From positions 9,471,506-9,535,505 of the forward strand of contig CM018052.1 in the NCBI GenBank assembly GCA_008638375.1: a DNA stretch of 64,000 bases, in the 5' to 3' direction. Positions 1 to 11,091 of this stretch are shown piece after piece. Source of the DNA: Nyssa sinensis (Eukaryota > Streptophyta > Magnoliopsida > Cornales > Nyssaceae). How positions within the stretch are numbered: position 1 is the stretch's first letter; each line of letters begins with the position of its first letter. Made by a program: the position numbers and the translations under genes. A model generated the notes under the pieces. The model searched no databases. It saw only the letters and a list, made by a program, of their open reading frames with translations, and was not told the origin of the DNA.

Positions 1-617
1 TTATTTTTGGGTTAATTAGTTCTAGATGTTGATTGTATAACGTTGGGATTTTATTAATGCAATGATCGTATTATTTAGTTTCACATAATCAATTTCTGTG
101 ATTTTGTTTATGTGGGTATACAATAGTAATATGTGTACATACATGAAAACCGTAGGACGAGTCATAACTCAAGAAAAACAAATTGTGACTATGACCTTAG
201 AATTAACGTAGACAATTTGTGTTGACCAAAGATGATTTGTGCTTAGGGCTTTGGTGCGTGATTTTCTTGATGATTGTATTGAGGCTTGTAGCAAAAAAAC
301 AACATCTTTTATATCCAAATTTAATGGCCCAAGAATTAATACAATTGAAGCTAGTTACAAGATTAGTGGTGGATTCAACACCCTAGGAATCCTCTTTTAA
401 TTAATTCATCATTAATTCAGTTAAATATTTGCTTTAATTATAATTCTTATTTAATTTTAGAAAGAAAATCAACAACAATCAATCTTTGTTATTTTGAATT
501 AAAATTAATCTCAACTTTGGTTTTTAAACAATTAACAGTCTCTGTGCGTTCGACCCTTACTTCTCTACTATACTAGTAGTTTAGTTTGGTAATTTGATTG
601 ATTTCCACGACAGATCA
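1..617 (+). repeat. Element A 5' LTR (3' half only)
   Basis: Direct repeat of 9541-10157. The LTR ends at cagatca, the last bases shared before the two copies diverge; the 5' copy runs on into a primer-binding site and the 3' copy into unrelated sequence. About half of the 1.2-kb LTR is present here. Confidence 0.9.
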
Positions 618-622
618 ATTTT

Positions 623-640
623 TGGCGCCGTTGCTGGGGA
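623..640 (+). other. Primer-binding site of element A (tRNA-Asp type)
   Basis: Reads tggcgccgttgctgggga, five bases after the LTR end. Apart from one C-to-T change in the middle it is complementary to the 3' end of plant tRNA-Asp, the primer used by Athila/Tat elements. Confidence 0.8.
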
Positions 641-1022
641 CTGTTGAATTGTTAAAAAATTTAGTATTTGATTTTTATTTTAATGCTTTATTTTTTGCTA
701 TTATTCTTTTTCTTTGTATTTGGTGTGCAGCAATTATAAAAAGCTAAAGAGAAGCGGAGTCGATTGGAGCAAATGCGGGTTGATAAAAAAAAAATTCTAC
801 CTACTTTGCAATCTGTCATGGTGAAGTTTTTCCCTTCTCTTTGCATTTTATTTTTGCTATAGTTGGTATACTTGATTAGGTAGGTTTATTTGTTTTATGT
901 TTGGATGCCATTCGTGCAACCCAGACTTAGAAAAATTAGACCTTGAGCTAGAAAGAACTTTGAGAGTTTTTCGTGGTTTGTCCATTAACTCTGGAGTTTT
1001 AGGAAATCCTATTTCTATAGAC

Positions 1023-2220
1023 ATGGCTAATAATGGTGGACAATAATAACCACAACCTCTTAAGGCTCATTTTGTTCCTACAACATATACCAACCCTTCA
1101 TGTATTCAAATGCCTACTGTAACTGGGCATTATGAAATCAGACCCCAAACAATGGCTCGGTTCTTTGCCTACAAATTCCATAACAACTTGGACTCAACTC
1201 CAACAAGAGTTTTTAAAAAAATACTTTCCTATAGGCAAAACCAATGATATGAGAAGAGCCATCACAAATTTTACTCAACTCGATGGCGAGTCTTTTCATG
1301 AAGGTTGGAAGAGATTTTTGGACCTTCATAGGAAGTGTCCACATCATGATATCATGCGTTGGCAGTTGATACAGAGTTTTTATGACGGTATCACAGAACA
1401 AAACCGTCAAATGATTGACTCTACTTGTGGAGGGACTTTCCTCAACAAGAATCAGGATGAGGCATGAGATCTTTTTAAGACCCTTAGTGAGAATTCACAG
1501 CACCATGCCTCAGCAAGTCGAAGAGCTCTACCCACCTCCTCTAGTGTCCCTAAAAGAGTTGGCATTTATGAAGTTGGACAAACTGTGGATGTCCAAGAGC
1601 AAGTTGCGGCGTTGTATAGGAAACTAGACCAAGTTTTGGCTAGGGGACAAGTTTCTATTTCTGCTCCTGCCACTCAAGAGGTGTGTGCTTTATGTTCATG
1701 CCCAACTCATTATGTGTCAGACTGTCCCTTAGCCTCGCAATATCCAGAGTTTGTGGAAGAGCAAGTTAATGCTCTTCATGGTTTTTCCAAACCGGCTAAT
1801 GATCCATATTCTAGCCAGTACAACCCGGGATGGAGAAACCATCCAAATTTTTCTTGGAGGCCTCAAGCCTCAAATCCTCCATTCTCACAAAATTCAAGGC
1901 CAAACGTGCCTAATTCTTTTCCATCATCATTTTACCGTCCTCTTCCTCAACAATATCAACAACCACCTCCTCCCCCTAGAAATTCAGCTTTTGAGGACAA
2001 GTTGTTGAGTGCTTTGCAAGCTTTAGAGTCAAATCATCAGTCTAACACTCAATTGTTCCACTCACACACTCAGTCCATCTCGAAGCTAGAATACCAAATG
2101 GGACAACTAGCACAAGTTGTGAGTAGAAGAGATGAGGGACGTTTACCAAGTCAACCGGTGAACAACCCTAAAGGCCAATATCGGGTAGAGTCTTCCAACT
2201 CCAATGATCAATTTCATTAG
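1023..2220 (+). pseudogene. Element A gag remnant
   Basis: Capsid/nucleocapsid precursor of the element. The likely original start at 1023 (MANNGG...) meets two TAA codons within eight codons. The main frame resumes at 1132 and runs to 2220 with one TGA (1465-1467) at a position that is Trp in related elements. It contains the retroviral gag-like stretch ITTWTQLQQEFLKKYF and a CX2CX4HX4C zinc knuckle (CALCSCPTHYVSDC, around 1690-1731), then a Pro/Gln/Asn-rich tail. The sequence jumps from GHYEI-like residues straight to KQWLGSLP, where relatives have several dozen more residues, so an internal deletion near 1138-1150 is likely. This is not a working protein. Confidence 0.8.
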
Positions 2221-3104
2221 CAAGCTAAGGCCATAACTACTCTTAGGAGTGGGAGAGTGGTAGATAACAAAGTTGAGTATAAGGCTGAGGGTGAATTGAC
2301 AAATTCTTCGAAAAAGGATGTAGTTGAGAATGAGAATTTGCAAAAAGGGGATTCTTCATCCCCAAGTGATCCTTTGAGTGTTCCTGTGGCATCCTATGTG
2401 CCCAAGGCCCCTTACCCTTCCTGCTTGGCCGACCCTTCTCCTTTTGGGAAAAAGGGTGCAAATATGGTGGAAATGCTTGAGATTTTTAAGCAAGTTAAGA
2501 TTAACTTGCCACTTCTTGATGCAGTCAAGCAAATTCCTTCCTATGCCAAATTCTTGAAAGACCTTTGCACTCAAAAGCGAAAAGATGTGTCAAAGAAGGT
2601 CTTTCTGACAGAGCAAGTGAGCTCAATTCTCTAGCACCAAACTGTACCTAAGTTCAAAGATCCTAAAGCCAACACAATTTCTTGTGTCATAGGTAATCAC
2701 ATTATTGAGAGGGCGCTCCTTGACTTGGGGGCAAGTGTCAATTTGTTGCCATACTCTGTTTATAAGTAATTTGGGTTAGGTGAGTTGAAACCTACGACAG
2801 TGTCTTTGCAGTTAGCTGACAGATCCGTCAAGATACCTCATGGGATCATTGAGGATGTTTTGGTGAAAGTAGACAAATTCTACTTTCTAGTTGATTTCTT
2901 AGTTCTAGACATAGAGCCCGCTCATGACCCTAAGCGTTAGATTCCCGTCATCTTAGGTCGACCCTTCTTAGCTACTGCTCATGCATGTATTAACTGTCGA
3001 ATTGGAGTGATGGATATTTCTTTTGGGAATATGACTGTGAGGCCCAATGTCTTCAATGCTTCACAACAACCTCCACGTGAGGAGGATTGTTTTTCAGTGA
3101 TGTG
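2221..3104 (+). pseudogene. Element A gag-pol linker and aspartic protease remnant
   Basis: The gag frame continues after a TAG at 2218-2220 through a charged linker into an aspartic protease. The active-site motif is DLGAS (around 2728-2742), a variant common in Athila-like proteases, followed by the second conserved block ILGRPFL (around 2949-2970). Stops interrupt at 2632 (TAG), 2767 (TAA) and 2938 (TAG). The TAA and the second TAG sit where related proteins have Gln. Near 3090 the frame shifts into the following open frame. Confidence 0.75.
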
Positions 3105-3690
3105 ATTGATCAGATAGTTGAGGAATCTCTCCTTCAAATCTTGATTGAAGATCCCTTGGAAAGATGTTTGACTTACTTTGATAGTGATGCTTTTGATATT
3201 GATGGTTCTATTGAAGAATTTAATTCATTGCTTGACTGTTCTTCTTTTATAAACTATCCTCCTTGGAGATCTAGACCGGAACCCCTACCTAATCTTGCGA
3301 GCACTCCTACTCCTCCATCTTTAGAGGTTTCTCCAAAGGTTGAGTTGAAGCCACTTTCGGCTACTCTTAAGTATTTATTTTTGGGACCCGATGACACTTT
3401 CCCTATTATCATTGCTTCTAATCTTTCAAGTGAGCAAGAGTGCCGTCTTCTTGAGGTTCGAGACAAGAAAGGTTCCGAAAATGTCATAGTCGACCACCTG
3501 TCCCGCATTCTTGTTGAGCACACAAGTGACATTCAACCTTTGCATGACTCATTTCCTGACGAGCAACTATTTTTTGTGTCATTAGTGAAACCTCCTTGGT
3601 TTGCTCATATTATGAACTATCTTGCAATCAGTCAAATTCCATCCCAATGGTCCAAACAAGACAAAGACCGATTTTTCTTGCAAGTTTTTC
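3087..3690 (+). pseudogene. Element A pol with reverse transcriptase and RNase H deleted
   Basis: This open frame joins two parts of pol that are normally about 2 kb apart. Residues up to about 120 resemble the linker between protease and reverse transcriptase (PKVELKPL...YLFLGPDDTFPIIIASNL). From about residue 124 it reads RDKKGSENVIVDHLSR, the segment that follows RNase H and precedes integrase. The join falls at about 3450-3461 in the codons for Leu-Glu-Val, a tripeptide plausible on both sides, suggesting a microhomology deletion. The catalytic reverse transcriptase and RNase H motifs are absent from the element. The frame shifts again at about 3680-3690 into integrase. Confidence 0.75.
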
Positions 3691-4890
3691 TATTGGGAGG
3701 ATCCTGTGCTCTTTAAGTATTGCTCTGACCAAGTTATCCGCCGTTGTGTTCCAAAGAGTGAGTTTCATAGTATTCTTACTTTCTGTCATTCTTTAGCTTG
3801 TGGTGGCCATTTTAGTGGTCGCAAGACAATGATAAAAGTCTTGCAGAGTGGGTTCTATTGGCCCACTCTATTCAAGGATGCACACAATTTTTGCAAGACT
3901 TGCATTTGCTCTCAGCAAATGGGGACGATGTCTCGCAAAGATATGATGCCTCTTACCCCAATCTTAGTTGTTGAGATATTTGATGTATGGGGTATTAATT
4001 TCATGGGACCGTTTCCACCGTCATTTAGCTTTGAGTATATTTTGGTAGCGGTCGATTACGTGTCCAAGTGGATTGAGGCTGTGTCAACTAGAACCAATGA
4101 TCACAAAGTGGTGGTCAAATTCATCCAAGAGAATATATTTTCTCAGTTTGGTATGCCACGGGCGATTATTAGTAATGGAAGGTCTCATTTCTGTAATAGA
4201 CCCTTTGCAATCTTGCTTCAAAAATATTTCATCACTCATAAAGTCGCCACTCCTTAACATCCCCAGACTAGTGGGCAAGTTGAAGTGTCGAATGGGGAGG
4301 TCAAGTCAATTCTAGAGAAAACGGTACGACCCGATCGAAAAGATTGGTCTTTGCGTTTAAATGATGCTTTGTGGGCATATCGTACCGCTTACAAGACGCC
4401 TATTGGCATGTCTCCATACCGATTGGTTTTTGGTAGAGCTTGTCATCTCCCGGTAGAGCTAGAGCATAAGGCCATGTGGGCCATTAAGAAATTCAACTTT
4501 GACATGCTTGTTGCCGGCTCTAATCGAAAGCTCTAACTTAATGAGTTAAAGGAGCTTAGGAATGATGCGTATGAGAGTTCCCACATTTACAAGGCTCGGA
4601 CTAAGGCGTTCCATGATTCTCATATTAATCGTAAGTCCTTTGAGCCCTGTCAAAAGGTATGGTTGTTTAACTCTAAGTTATGGTTGTTTCTTGGGAAGTT
4701 GCGGTCTAGATGGGATGGTCCGTATGTGGTTGTTCAATCTTGGTCTCATGGTACGGTAGAAATTCATAACCCTCAGAGTGGCCAAACTTTCAAAGTTAAT
4801 GGCCAAAGGTCGAAATTGTTTATTGAGGATTTGGAGGAAGAGAGTCTGGTTGAGGAGATTGGTCTTGAAGACCTAGTTTATATTGATTGA
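3680..4890 (+). pseudogene. Element A integrase remnant
   Basis: Inserts element cDNA into host DNA in active relatives. An HHCC zinc-binding region is visible (HSLACGGH then CKTC, about 3787-3903), followed by the catalytic core. The first catalytic Asp reads Asn (WGINFMGPF, about 3988-4014) and the second also reads Asn (ISNG, about 4168-4179); the Glu of the third position (GQVE) survives at about 4285. Stops occur at 4255 (TAA) and 4534 (TAA, at a likely former CAA). The frame then runs to 4890 through the C-terminal domain (WDGPYVV...). The lost Asp residues alone would abolish catalysis. Confidence 0.85.
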
Positions 4891-5104
4891 TGTTTTTCTC
4901 CTCTTGTTGTGTCTGGCTGAAGACATTAAACTTAGCTCTTCTTTTGGGAGGAAACCCAATTTTATTTTACTTTATTTTATTTTATTTTATTTTTTGTTGT
5001 TTTTAATTGAGTTTTCTTTTTATTGTTTTGTAGGTGTTTAGTATTTATTTTATTCTTATTTTTTTTTAAAAAAAAAAAAAGGGTTCTCTTTAGTCATTTT
5101 TGTG
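4891..5104 (+). other. Element A 3' region, first part
   Basis: Non-coding DNA after integrase, with a run of ttttattttac/ttttattt pentamers (about 4966-5000) and an A-run. No gene is seen. Confidence 0.6.
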
Positions 5105-5360
5105 TTCTGGACTAAAACGCTCGAGCAACTTCCGAAAAGCTCGAGCATTTTCTCATTTTTTTTTTCCAAATGTTTCTGGTCCAGAAAGCTCGAGCACTCT
5201 CCAAAAAGCTCGAGCACTTTTTCGTCAAAAATTTTTTAAACATTCTGCCCCGAAAAGCTCGAGCACTCCAAGAAAAGCTCGAGCTCTTTTTTTTTTCCCT
5301 CAAAGCTCTTAAGGTTCTGTCCCAAAAAGCTTGAACTTTTTTTGAAAAAGCTTGAGCACT
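5105..5360 (+). repeat. Four-copy 69-bp tandem repeat with paired GCTCGAGC palindromes
   Basis: Four units each begin with a ttctg-type block, then carry two copies of the 8-bp palindrome GCTCGAGC. Palindrome starts are 5119/5139, 5188/5208, 5257/5277 and 5329/5350. The unit period is 69, 69 and 72 bp, and the spacing within a pair is 20 bp (21 in the last). The six sites in units one to three are perfect. The fourth unit has GCTTGAAC and GCTTGAGC, as expected from C-to-T decay at CpG. The array lies in the non-coding 3' region of element A. Confidence 0.85.
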
Positions 5361-6160
5361 TTTAATTGTGTTAAAAAAAAAAACAAAAGAAAAGAAAAGA
5401 AAAAAAAAAAAAAAACAAAACCTGATAAAAAAACCTTAGCCTCTCATCAACCCTCAACCCTTCATCACCGCCCATCATCTCCCATCACCATCGCACATCT
5501 CCATAAACACCAACCAGCAACTTCATAACGACCGCCCGTCGCTGCCATCACCGCCGACTCCTCCATCACCTCCGGCCATCCCCAACTCGTCGTGCCACCT
5601 CCATCAAAATCAGACCGTCGACCAGCACCTCCATCTCTCTCTCACCCCGTCGCTGCACCACCGCCCGTCGCTATGGCCACCACCACACCCATCATCTCTA
5701 ACAACCGCACCACTGCCAAACCCCAGCCCGCACCTGCTAACCACTAGCCGAACCCCCAACAGAACCATAGCCGCACCCCTAACCGCATCATCCCCCATAG
5801 CCGTCGTCGTATCTCCCATCAAATCCACCGCCGACCACACAGCTTCAGCCCCGGAACACCATCATCCTCTATTACCACCGCTGCACCAGCACCACCATCA
5901 TCACCGATTCCACCCCCATCGAATCCAGTGACTTCATCTTCATCTCCCCAGCCGCACCTCCATAATCACCATCAACTCCGCCAATCGCATCCCCATCCAC
6001 ATCAACTGCCGACTCTATTGCCATCATCCTCCAGCCACAACTCCGACCGTACCATCACAGCCCCTAACCCTCTACCTCTATCTCCAACCGTACCCCGCAC
6101 CTCCACCGATGACCGTAGCTCCATCAACCCACATCTATCTCTCTTCATTCCTTTGGTAAT
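5361..6160 (+). repeat. A-rich stretch followed by C-rich, CCATCACC-type low-complexity DNA
   Basis: After an A-rich stretch (5375-5420) the sequence becomes C-rich, with many ccatcacc, ccgcc and cctccat motifs, up to about 6130. Both strands give open frames because of the composition, and none resembles a known protein. It could be captured host 5'-UTR-like DNA or an expanded low-complexity part of the retrotransposon. Confidence 0.5.
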
Positions 6161-8925
6161 TTTAATTTTAAAGTTTGAATTTCTTCATTTTAATTTTGTT
6201 AACGAAGTATTGTTGAGGTGGGTTTAAAGTATGGTGTTGGAAGTTCGGGCTAACTGGGTTTGTATAAAAACCAAGCATAACAATCATGTTTTGATGTTGG
6301 ATAACTGTTTAGAACATAGGTAAATGATGTTTAGGAGGCAAAATGGTGAAAGAAACGTGCATGCAACAGGAAGAAAAACCCAGTGGCCGAAATTTCGTGT
6401 TAGCCAGCACAGCCACTGTGTTGGCTTCTTTCGATGACCCCGATGCACCCAATTCCATTTGTGGATGTTGGATATGAAATGCCCATGGCCTGTAGGTTCC
6501 AACACCCTCGAAAAATGCAAGCAAATCCGTCGCCGGCGAGTTACCGTCGGCAGACAAGATCACTAGAGTCGTTAGAAGGGGAAGACGCTACTAGGGTTTT
6601 TGTGATTTTATTTGGGCCAATCTGGGTCGGGTCCCGACCCAACCCAAACATTCAGATGACTGCCCACCACTATTATTTTATGGGTAAATTTTTAAATTTG
6701 AGTTTGAAGAGTGTTTGGTTGGAAAGGAGAAGCTATCCAATGGATGACTTAAACATGTTTTGGTATGGCCAGGAAATTGCAATATATATTTATAGCTTAG
6801 CATATCTGTGGCATTTATGTTTTACTGTTTCTATATTGTGCACATTGGAATGGCTTTCGAGGATTGAAAAAAAAAATTAAATAAATAAATAAAACACAAT
6901 TGCATAGCAAGCCGTTTCAAATTCACTTCATTCCATTATGCATTTGGTTTAGTTGTTTCTCCGCTCACATTAGCACTTCTGTGCATATTGTTATTTTTTT
7001 TTTTTTCAATTTTGTTTTGTTATGCCAATATGTAGATTCTATGGCCCTAATGATCTTTATTGTTTAGTTTGTTATTGTAGGGATCCATGGGTTGCCCAAA
7101 AGCTTTCAAAAGCCATGTAATTGTAGTTGAATCCACTTCACGCCAAGGGCCCATTCAAACCCGTCGCAGTCACTGCATTAAGCAACCAAATAAGAAATGG
7201 GCCACAAAGCCTTCTGATTCACCGGGCTCTTTGCCCCCTTAGTTCTCTCCACTCAGGTGCACTCCTTCCTTTCTATTTCATGTTCTTTCATGTCATGTCC
7301 CCTTGAGGACAAGGTGTCAAATAAGTTGGTGGAGTTGCTATTATTTTGCCAACTTGAGCTCAATATACTTCATGATTACAATTTTATTGTTTTGAGCATA
7401 TTCATATATTTCTGAGCTTGCATGAGAATCATTGTGATAGTTTTGCACTGCTAGTGATTTGTCTTTCCCTAACTTTCATAATTGGAGACAAATTGGGTGG
7501 CTACTCCTGTGACTTTATGATTTGATGGTTACACTTTGAGACTCTAGTATCATGATGGAATTTATTAAGACTTATAACCTACGTTATGTAGATTTGAGCT
7601 TGAACTTTATTTTGAGGGTTATACAGTTTGCATATCTCCATTCTATCAACTGTCATTGTCACATGTCTAAGGTCAGTTAGTTCAGATGTCAGATGACACT
7701 TCTTGTCTTTGGGGAATGAAACTAGGCCCTCTTTCTACTTTGAGCCTGTGCGTTTGTTTCTTGCATCCTTACATTATTTACCTGATTATAACCAAATTGA
7801 GCCTTCATTATTATATCTTTCTTTTCATAGCCAGTAGCCTCGCTTTGGATGAAGAAGTTGGGTGATTTTTCTTTGAGAATTTAGTGTTGTGAAAGTAGAG
7901 AAGTGAAGATGTACTTTTTTGCTTTTATTGTAATTTTATTCGGTTTCCAAAAAAAAAAACAAAGAAAAAAAATAAAAAGAAAAAGAAGGAAGAAAAAAAA
8001 AATCAAAAAAAAAAAATTTATGAAAAAATATTTCATTGCCGTTTCCTTTTCTTTTTGGTTTACTCAAGTAGAAAAGTTGTGAGTGGTTTGGGAATGCTTT
8101 TATTGAAATTTTGGGAGTGGTGTTGCAATGTTAAAAAGAGATGATGAGTTTGGAAAATTGCAGTTTATTCACTTCAGCTTCTTCATTTATCTCATGGAGA
8201 TTATTGTTCACTTACCCTTACATTATCCTTGACCTTGACCTACATTACAACCAGAAACAAAGACCTAGCTGACCCCGAAGGTGTAGTAGTTGATGATTGA
8301 GGATCTGACTGTAGTGATCATGTGATAGTGGGAGTTGATTTTCGTAGTGGTTAGAATTCTCTCTATATTATTCTTGTTGTGCTTTCATTAATGTTTGCAT
8401 ATGGATCATTTGATTTGTACTCAACAATTATTCTATCCATATGTATGAGAGGATACATATGCACCCCATCTTTGTGAGCTTCATTTGTGAGTGATATCTT
8501 TTGGTGAGATTTGGAGTCAAAGTAATGCCTGTTTGAAAAGAAATTTCATTGCCTAGACATTTTGTTATGGTTGTTGCTTTTATGCACACTGATTCTATCC
8601 ATTTATGAGCACTTGGGAAATTCACAGGTTGCTTTTAGTGAAGATAATTGTTACTTTGCTTCGATTATAACTCAATTATACGCTCATTAAGATTCATTTT
8701 TATTAATTATGGATCGGAGTATATTGTGTTCAAGTTGGGGGGTGTCGAATTTTGTGGGTAGATTCACTGCAAATCCTCACGAGACTATAACTCATCCACT
8801 AGGGTAACCTAGGGGTTTAAAGCCTTATTGCATATGGTAAATGCAATCGTGTATCCCACGAAAGAGGATTTAGTTAGTTCTATTTTGTCACTTGTTTCCT
8901 TGGCTTTGCTCGAGGACTAGCAAAG
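6161..8925 (+). other. Element A long non-coding 3' region
   Basis: About 2.8 kb with no supported gene. A short frame at 7087-7242 (MGCPKAFKSHV...) matches nothing I recognise. The stretch at 6590-6760 is shared with solo LTR C. Near 7300 the text cttgaggacaaggtg, and near 8910 cgaggactagcaaagtg, are phrases typical of the 3' ends of Athila/Tat elements. An A-rich tract lies at about 7948-8020. Confidence 0.6.
6590..6760 (+). repeat. Segment shared with solo LTR C (30905-31075)
   Basis: Both places read a gggcca...ctgggt...cgacccaa block, then cattcagat, ctgcc, tatgggt, then gtgtttggttg and ggagaagctatccaat, in the same order and spacing over about 160 bp. The similarity is high but imperfect by eye. 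It links the 3' region of an Athila-like element to a chromovirus-type LTR. Confidence 0.75.
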
Positions 8926-8928
8926 TGT

Positions 8929-8939
8929 AAGTTGAGGGG
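8929..8939 (+). other. Polypurine tract of element A
   Basis: The purine-rich aagttgagggg lies immediately before the TG that opens the 3' LTR, the position expected for plus-strand priming. Confidence 0.7.
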
Positions 8940-10157
8940 TGTGATAACTGGTTAAAAAGTGCATATTTATTTTGTTAACCCTAGATATTCTTGCACTTTT
9001 ATTATTTTAATTTCTCCTATCTATATGCATTTGCTGGTTAATTATTGTCTTGTCTTTTTGTAGAGAAAGCTCGTCAAAGTTGATGATGTAGTTGTGGATT
9101 TGGAACAAAAGGAAAATATTGGGCTTTGAAGTGCTAAAAGAAGTGGAAAACAAGTGATTTTGGGTTAGAAGAGAGGCTTGATCCATATATAGGTGGACCA
9201 GGGCCCATTTTAGCATTATAGGCTCTATTTTGGAACACTTTAGACTCCCTTTTTAGGCCCCTAGTGTCTAATGACGGGATTTTACGTTATTTTCCTGATT
9301 TTCTTAGTTTATGGAGGTAATTTTGAAAAAAGGGGGATAATATTGGGAGCTAGGGTTTTGGAAAAGAAGGAAGTCGTCTTAGGGATCTGAACGAGGGGAG
9401 AAAGGAAGGAAACGACTCTAAAGAAGAAGATGAAGAACTCCATGGCTATGGTGGTCTCCTCTTCCACTATCATGGGCTAAGTTTCTCTCATTCCTAGGGT
9501 TTAGATGAAACCCTAGTCAAGTAATATTGCTTCTCTGTATTTTATTTTTGGGTTAATTAGTTTTGGATATTGATTGTATAACGTTGGGATTTTATTAAGG
9601 CAATGATCGTATTATTCAGTTTCACATAATCAATTTTTGTGATTTTTTTTATGTGGTTATACAATAGAAATATGTGTACATACATGAAAACCGTAGGACG
9701 AGTCATAACTCAGGAAAAACAAATTGTGACTATGACCTTAGAATTAGCGTAGACAATTTGTGTTGACCAAAGATGATTCGTGCTTAGGGTTTTGGTGCGT
9801 GATTTTCTTGATGATTGTATTGAGGCTTGTAGCCAAAAAAACATCTTTTACATCCAAATTTAATGGCCCAAGAATTAAGACAATTGAAGCTAGTTACAAG
9901 ATTAGTGGTGGATTCAACACACTAGGAATCCTCTTTTGATTTGATTCATCATTAATTCAGTTAAATATTTTCTTTAATTATAATTCTCATTTAATTTTAG
10001 AAAGAAAATCAACAACAATCAATCTTTGTTAATTTGAATTAAAATTAATCTTAACTTTGGTTTTTAAACAATTAACAGTCTCTGTGGGTTCGACCCTTAC
10101 TTCTCTACTATACTAGTAGTTTAGTTTGGTAATTTGATTGATTTCCACGACAGATCA
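8940..10157 (+). repeat. Element A 3' LTR, complete (1218 bp)
   Basis: Opens tgtgataactgg after the purine tract and ends cagatca, matching the end of the 5' LTR. The last 617 bases repeat 1-617. The element boundary is confirmed because LTR fragment I begins directly at 10158. Confidence 0.9.
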
Positions 10158-11091
10158 GACCTCCTTCCCCTTCTCTTCTAGTTGGGACCTTCCATGCACA
10201 CACAAGCATACACACACTTGTACACACAGTCTCTCACATAGACTCTCGCTCTCTATTTCTCTCTCTACAAGTCTAAACATACACTCAATCACTTTCTGAT
10301 TTCACACACAGACAGTCATGGTCTGAATATAGCACACCTATTTTATTTTTTTTGGGAAGGTCCCAAGGTGTATAGTTCATATATATACACTATTGCACAC
10401 CTGTACATATACATCTATATATAGATGCATGCATATCAGAAATTCAGGTGGGATCATACGGTTGAGGTGGGGTGATAGGAGCTGATGTGGAGAGGTCCAA
10501 CTAATAATGAGGGATTTGCATGTATGGCCATTGGCCAATTTGGGAGGTGGCCTTGGTTGACTTAAGCTTATATACAATTCTGTTATATATATAGGCATAA
10601 AGTTGTTGGCAGCCCACTTGGTAAATTTTTGGGTACTTAAAATCTTGCCCCACTTGCTCAAGGGTTCAAATCCCCTTGGCCTCACTTTTGGGTATTTTCC
10701 CCTATTTGGCTTATGCCTTGTTTGGCTAGCGCAGAATTTTGTTTTAGCTATTTGTTTCATAATTTCTTTTCTATTACTCTTTTTACGAAACGGCTTCTTC
10801 TGAGGGTTTCGTATTTCAGTTAGCTTCGATGTCAAAGGCCTCATGTCAGTTATTATTTCTTGGTGGTCGTCATAGTTTGCTAACTCGAGTTTCCACAGTA
10901 TTAAAATGACATCATTTCACCTAATTAATTGGTAATTAGGCTCGGGTATTACACCATCCTCTCTTGACGTGTTTGGTTGGTCTATTGTGACCGTCGAGAG
11001 ATTCTCGATTAACTTTCTTAATTACTCTTTATGTCGGTTCTAATTAATAATTAGCAAACTAATTATTAATTAATCGGGTCGGGGTGTTACA
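10158..11091 (-). mobile_element. LTR fragment I, inverted, interrupted by element A
   Basis: Read on the minus strand this is the first 0.93 kb of a chromovirus-type LTR: it opens tgtaacaccccgaccc (at 11091, reading leftwards) and is collinear with 45363-46200 of copy H. Shared landmarks include the terminal hairpin, an internal gtgtaatacccga motif, and the block around the cggggcaag/gggcctaagcc text. It stops abruptly at the end of element A, so A inserted into this LTR and the remainder lies to the left of the window. Open frames here (for example the 155-residue minus-strand frame at 10377-10844) are not genes. Confidence 0.8.
11041..11072. other. Perfect 14-bp stem, 4-nt loop at the LTR I terminus
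   Basis: taattaataattag, loop caaa, ctaattattaatta. The equivalent hairpin exists at the same place in copy H with an 11-bp stem. Confidence 0.8.

Larger units (their letters stand above)
1..10157 (+). mobile_element. Element A: Athila-like Ty3/gypsy LTR retrotransposon, 5' end outside the window
   Basis: The first 617 bases match 9541-10157 almost base for base, so they are the two LTRs of one element whose 5' LTR starts outside the window. A primer-binding site follows the first LTR and a purine tract precedes the second. Between them lie gag, protease and integrase remnants in gypsy order, then about 4 kb of non-coding 3' region. The protease and integrase sequence styles, the tRNA-Asp type primer site and the 'cgaggactagcaaagtgtaag' type 3' end fit the Athila/Tat branch. 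Reverse transcriptase and RNase H are missing and every frame is broken, so the copy cannot move by itself. By eye the LTRs differ at about 25 of 617 positions. The 3' flank is LTR fragment I; the target duplication cannot be checked because the other end is off-window. Confidence 0.9.

Noticed and set aside
5610..6227. Frames in the C-rich stretch, both strands
   Set aside because: Composition-driven; no start context, domain or splice structure.
10377..10844. 155-residue minus-strand frame with PRGFEPLSKWGK text
   Set aside because: The same text recurs in LTR copies H and D with frame changes; it is part of an LTR, not a gene.
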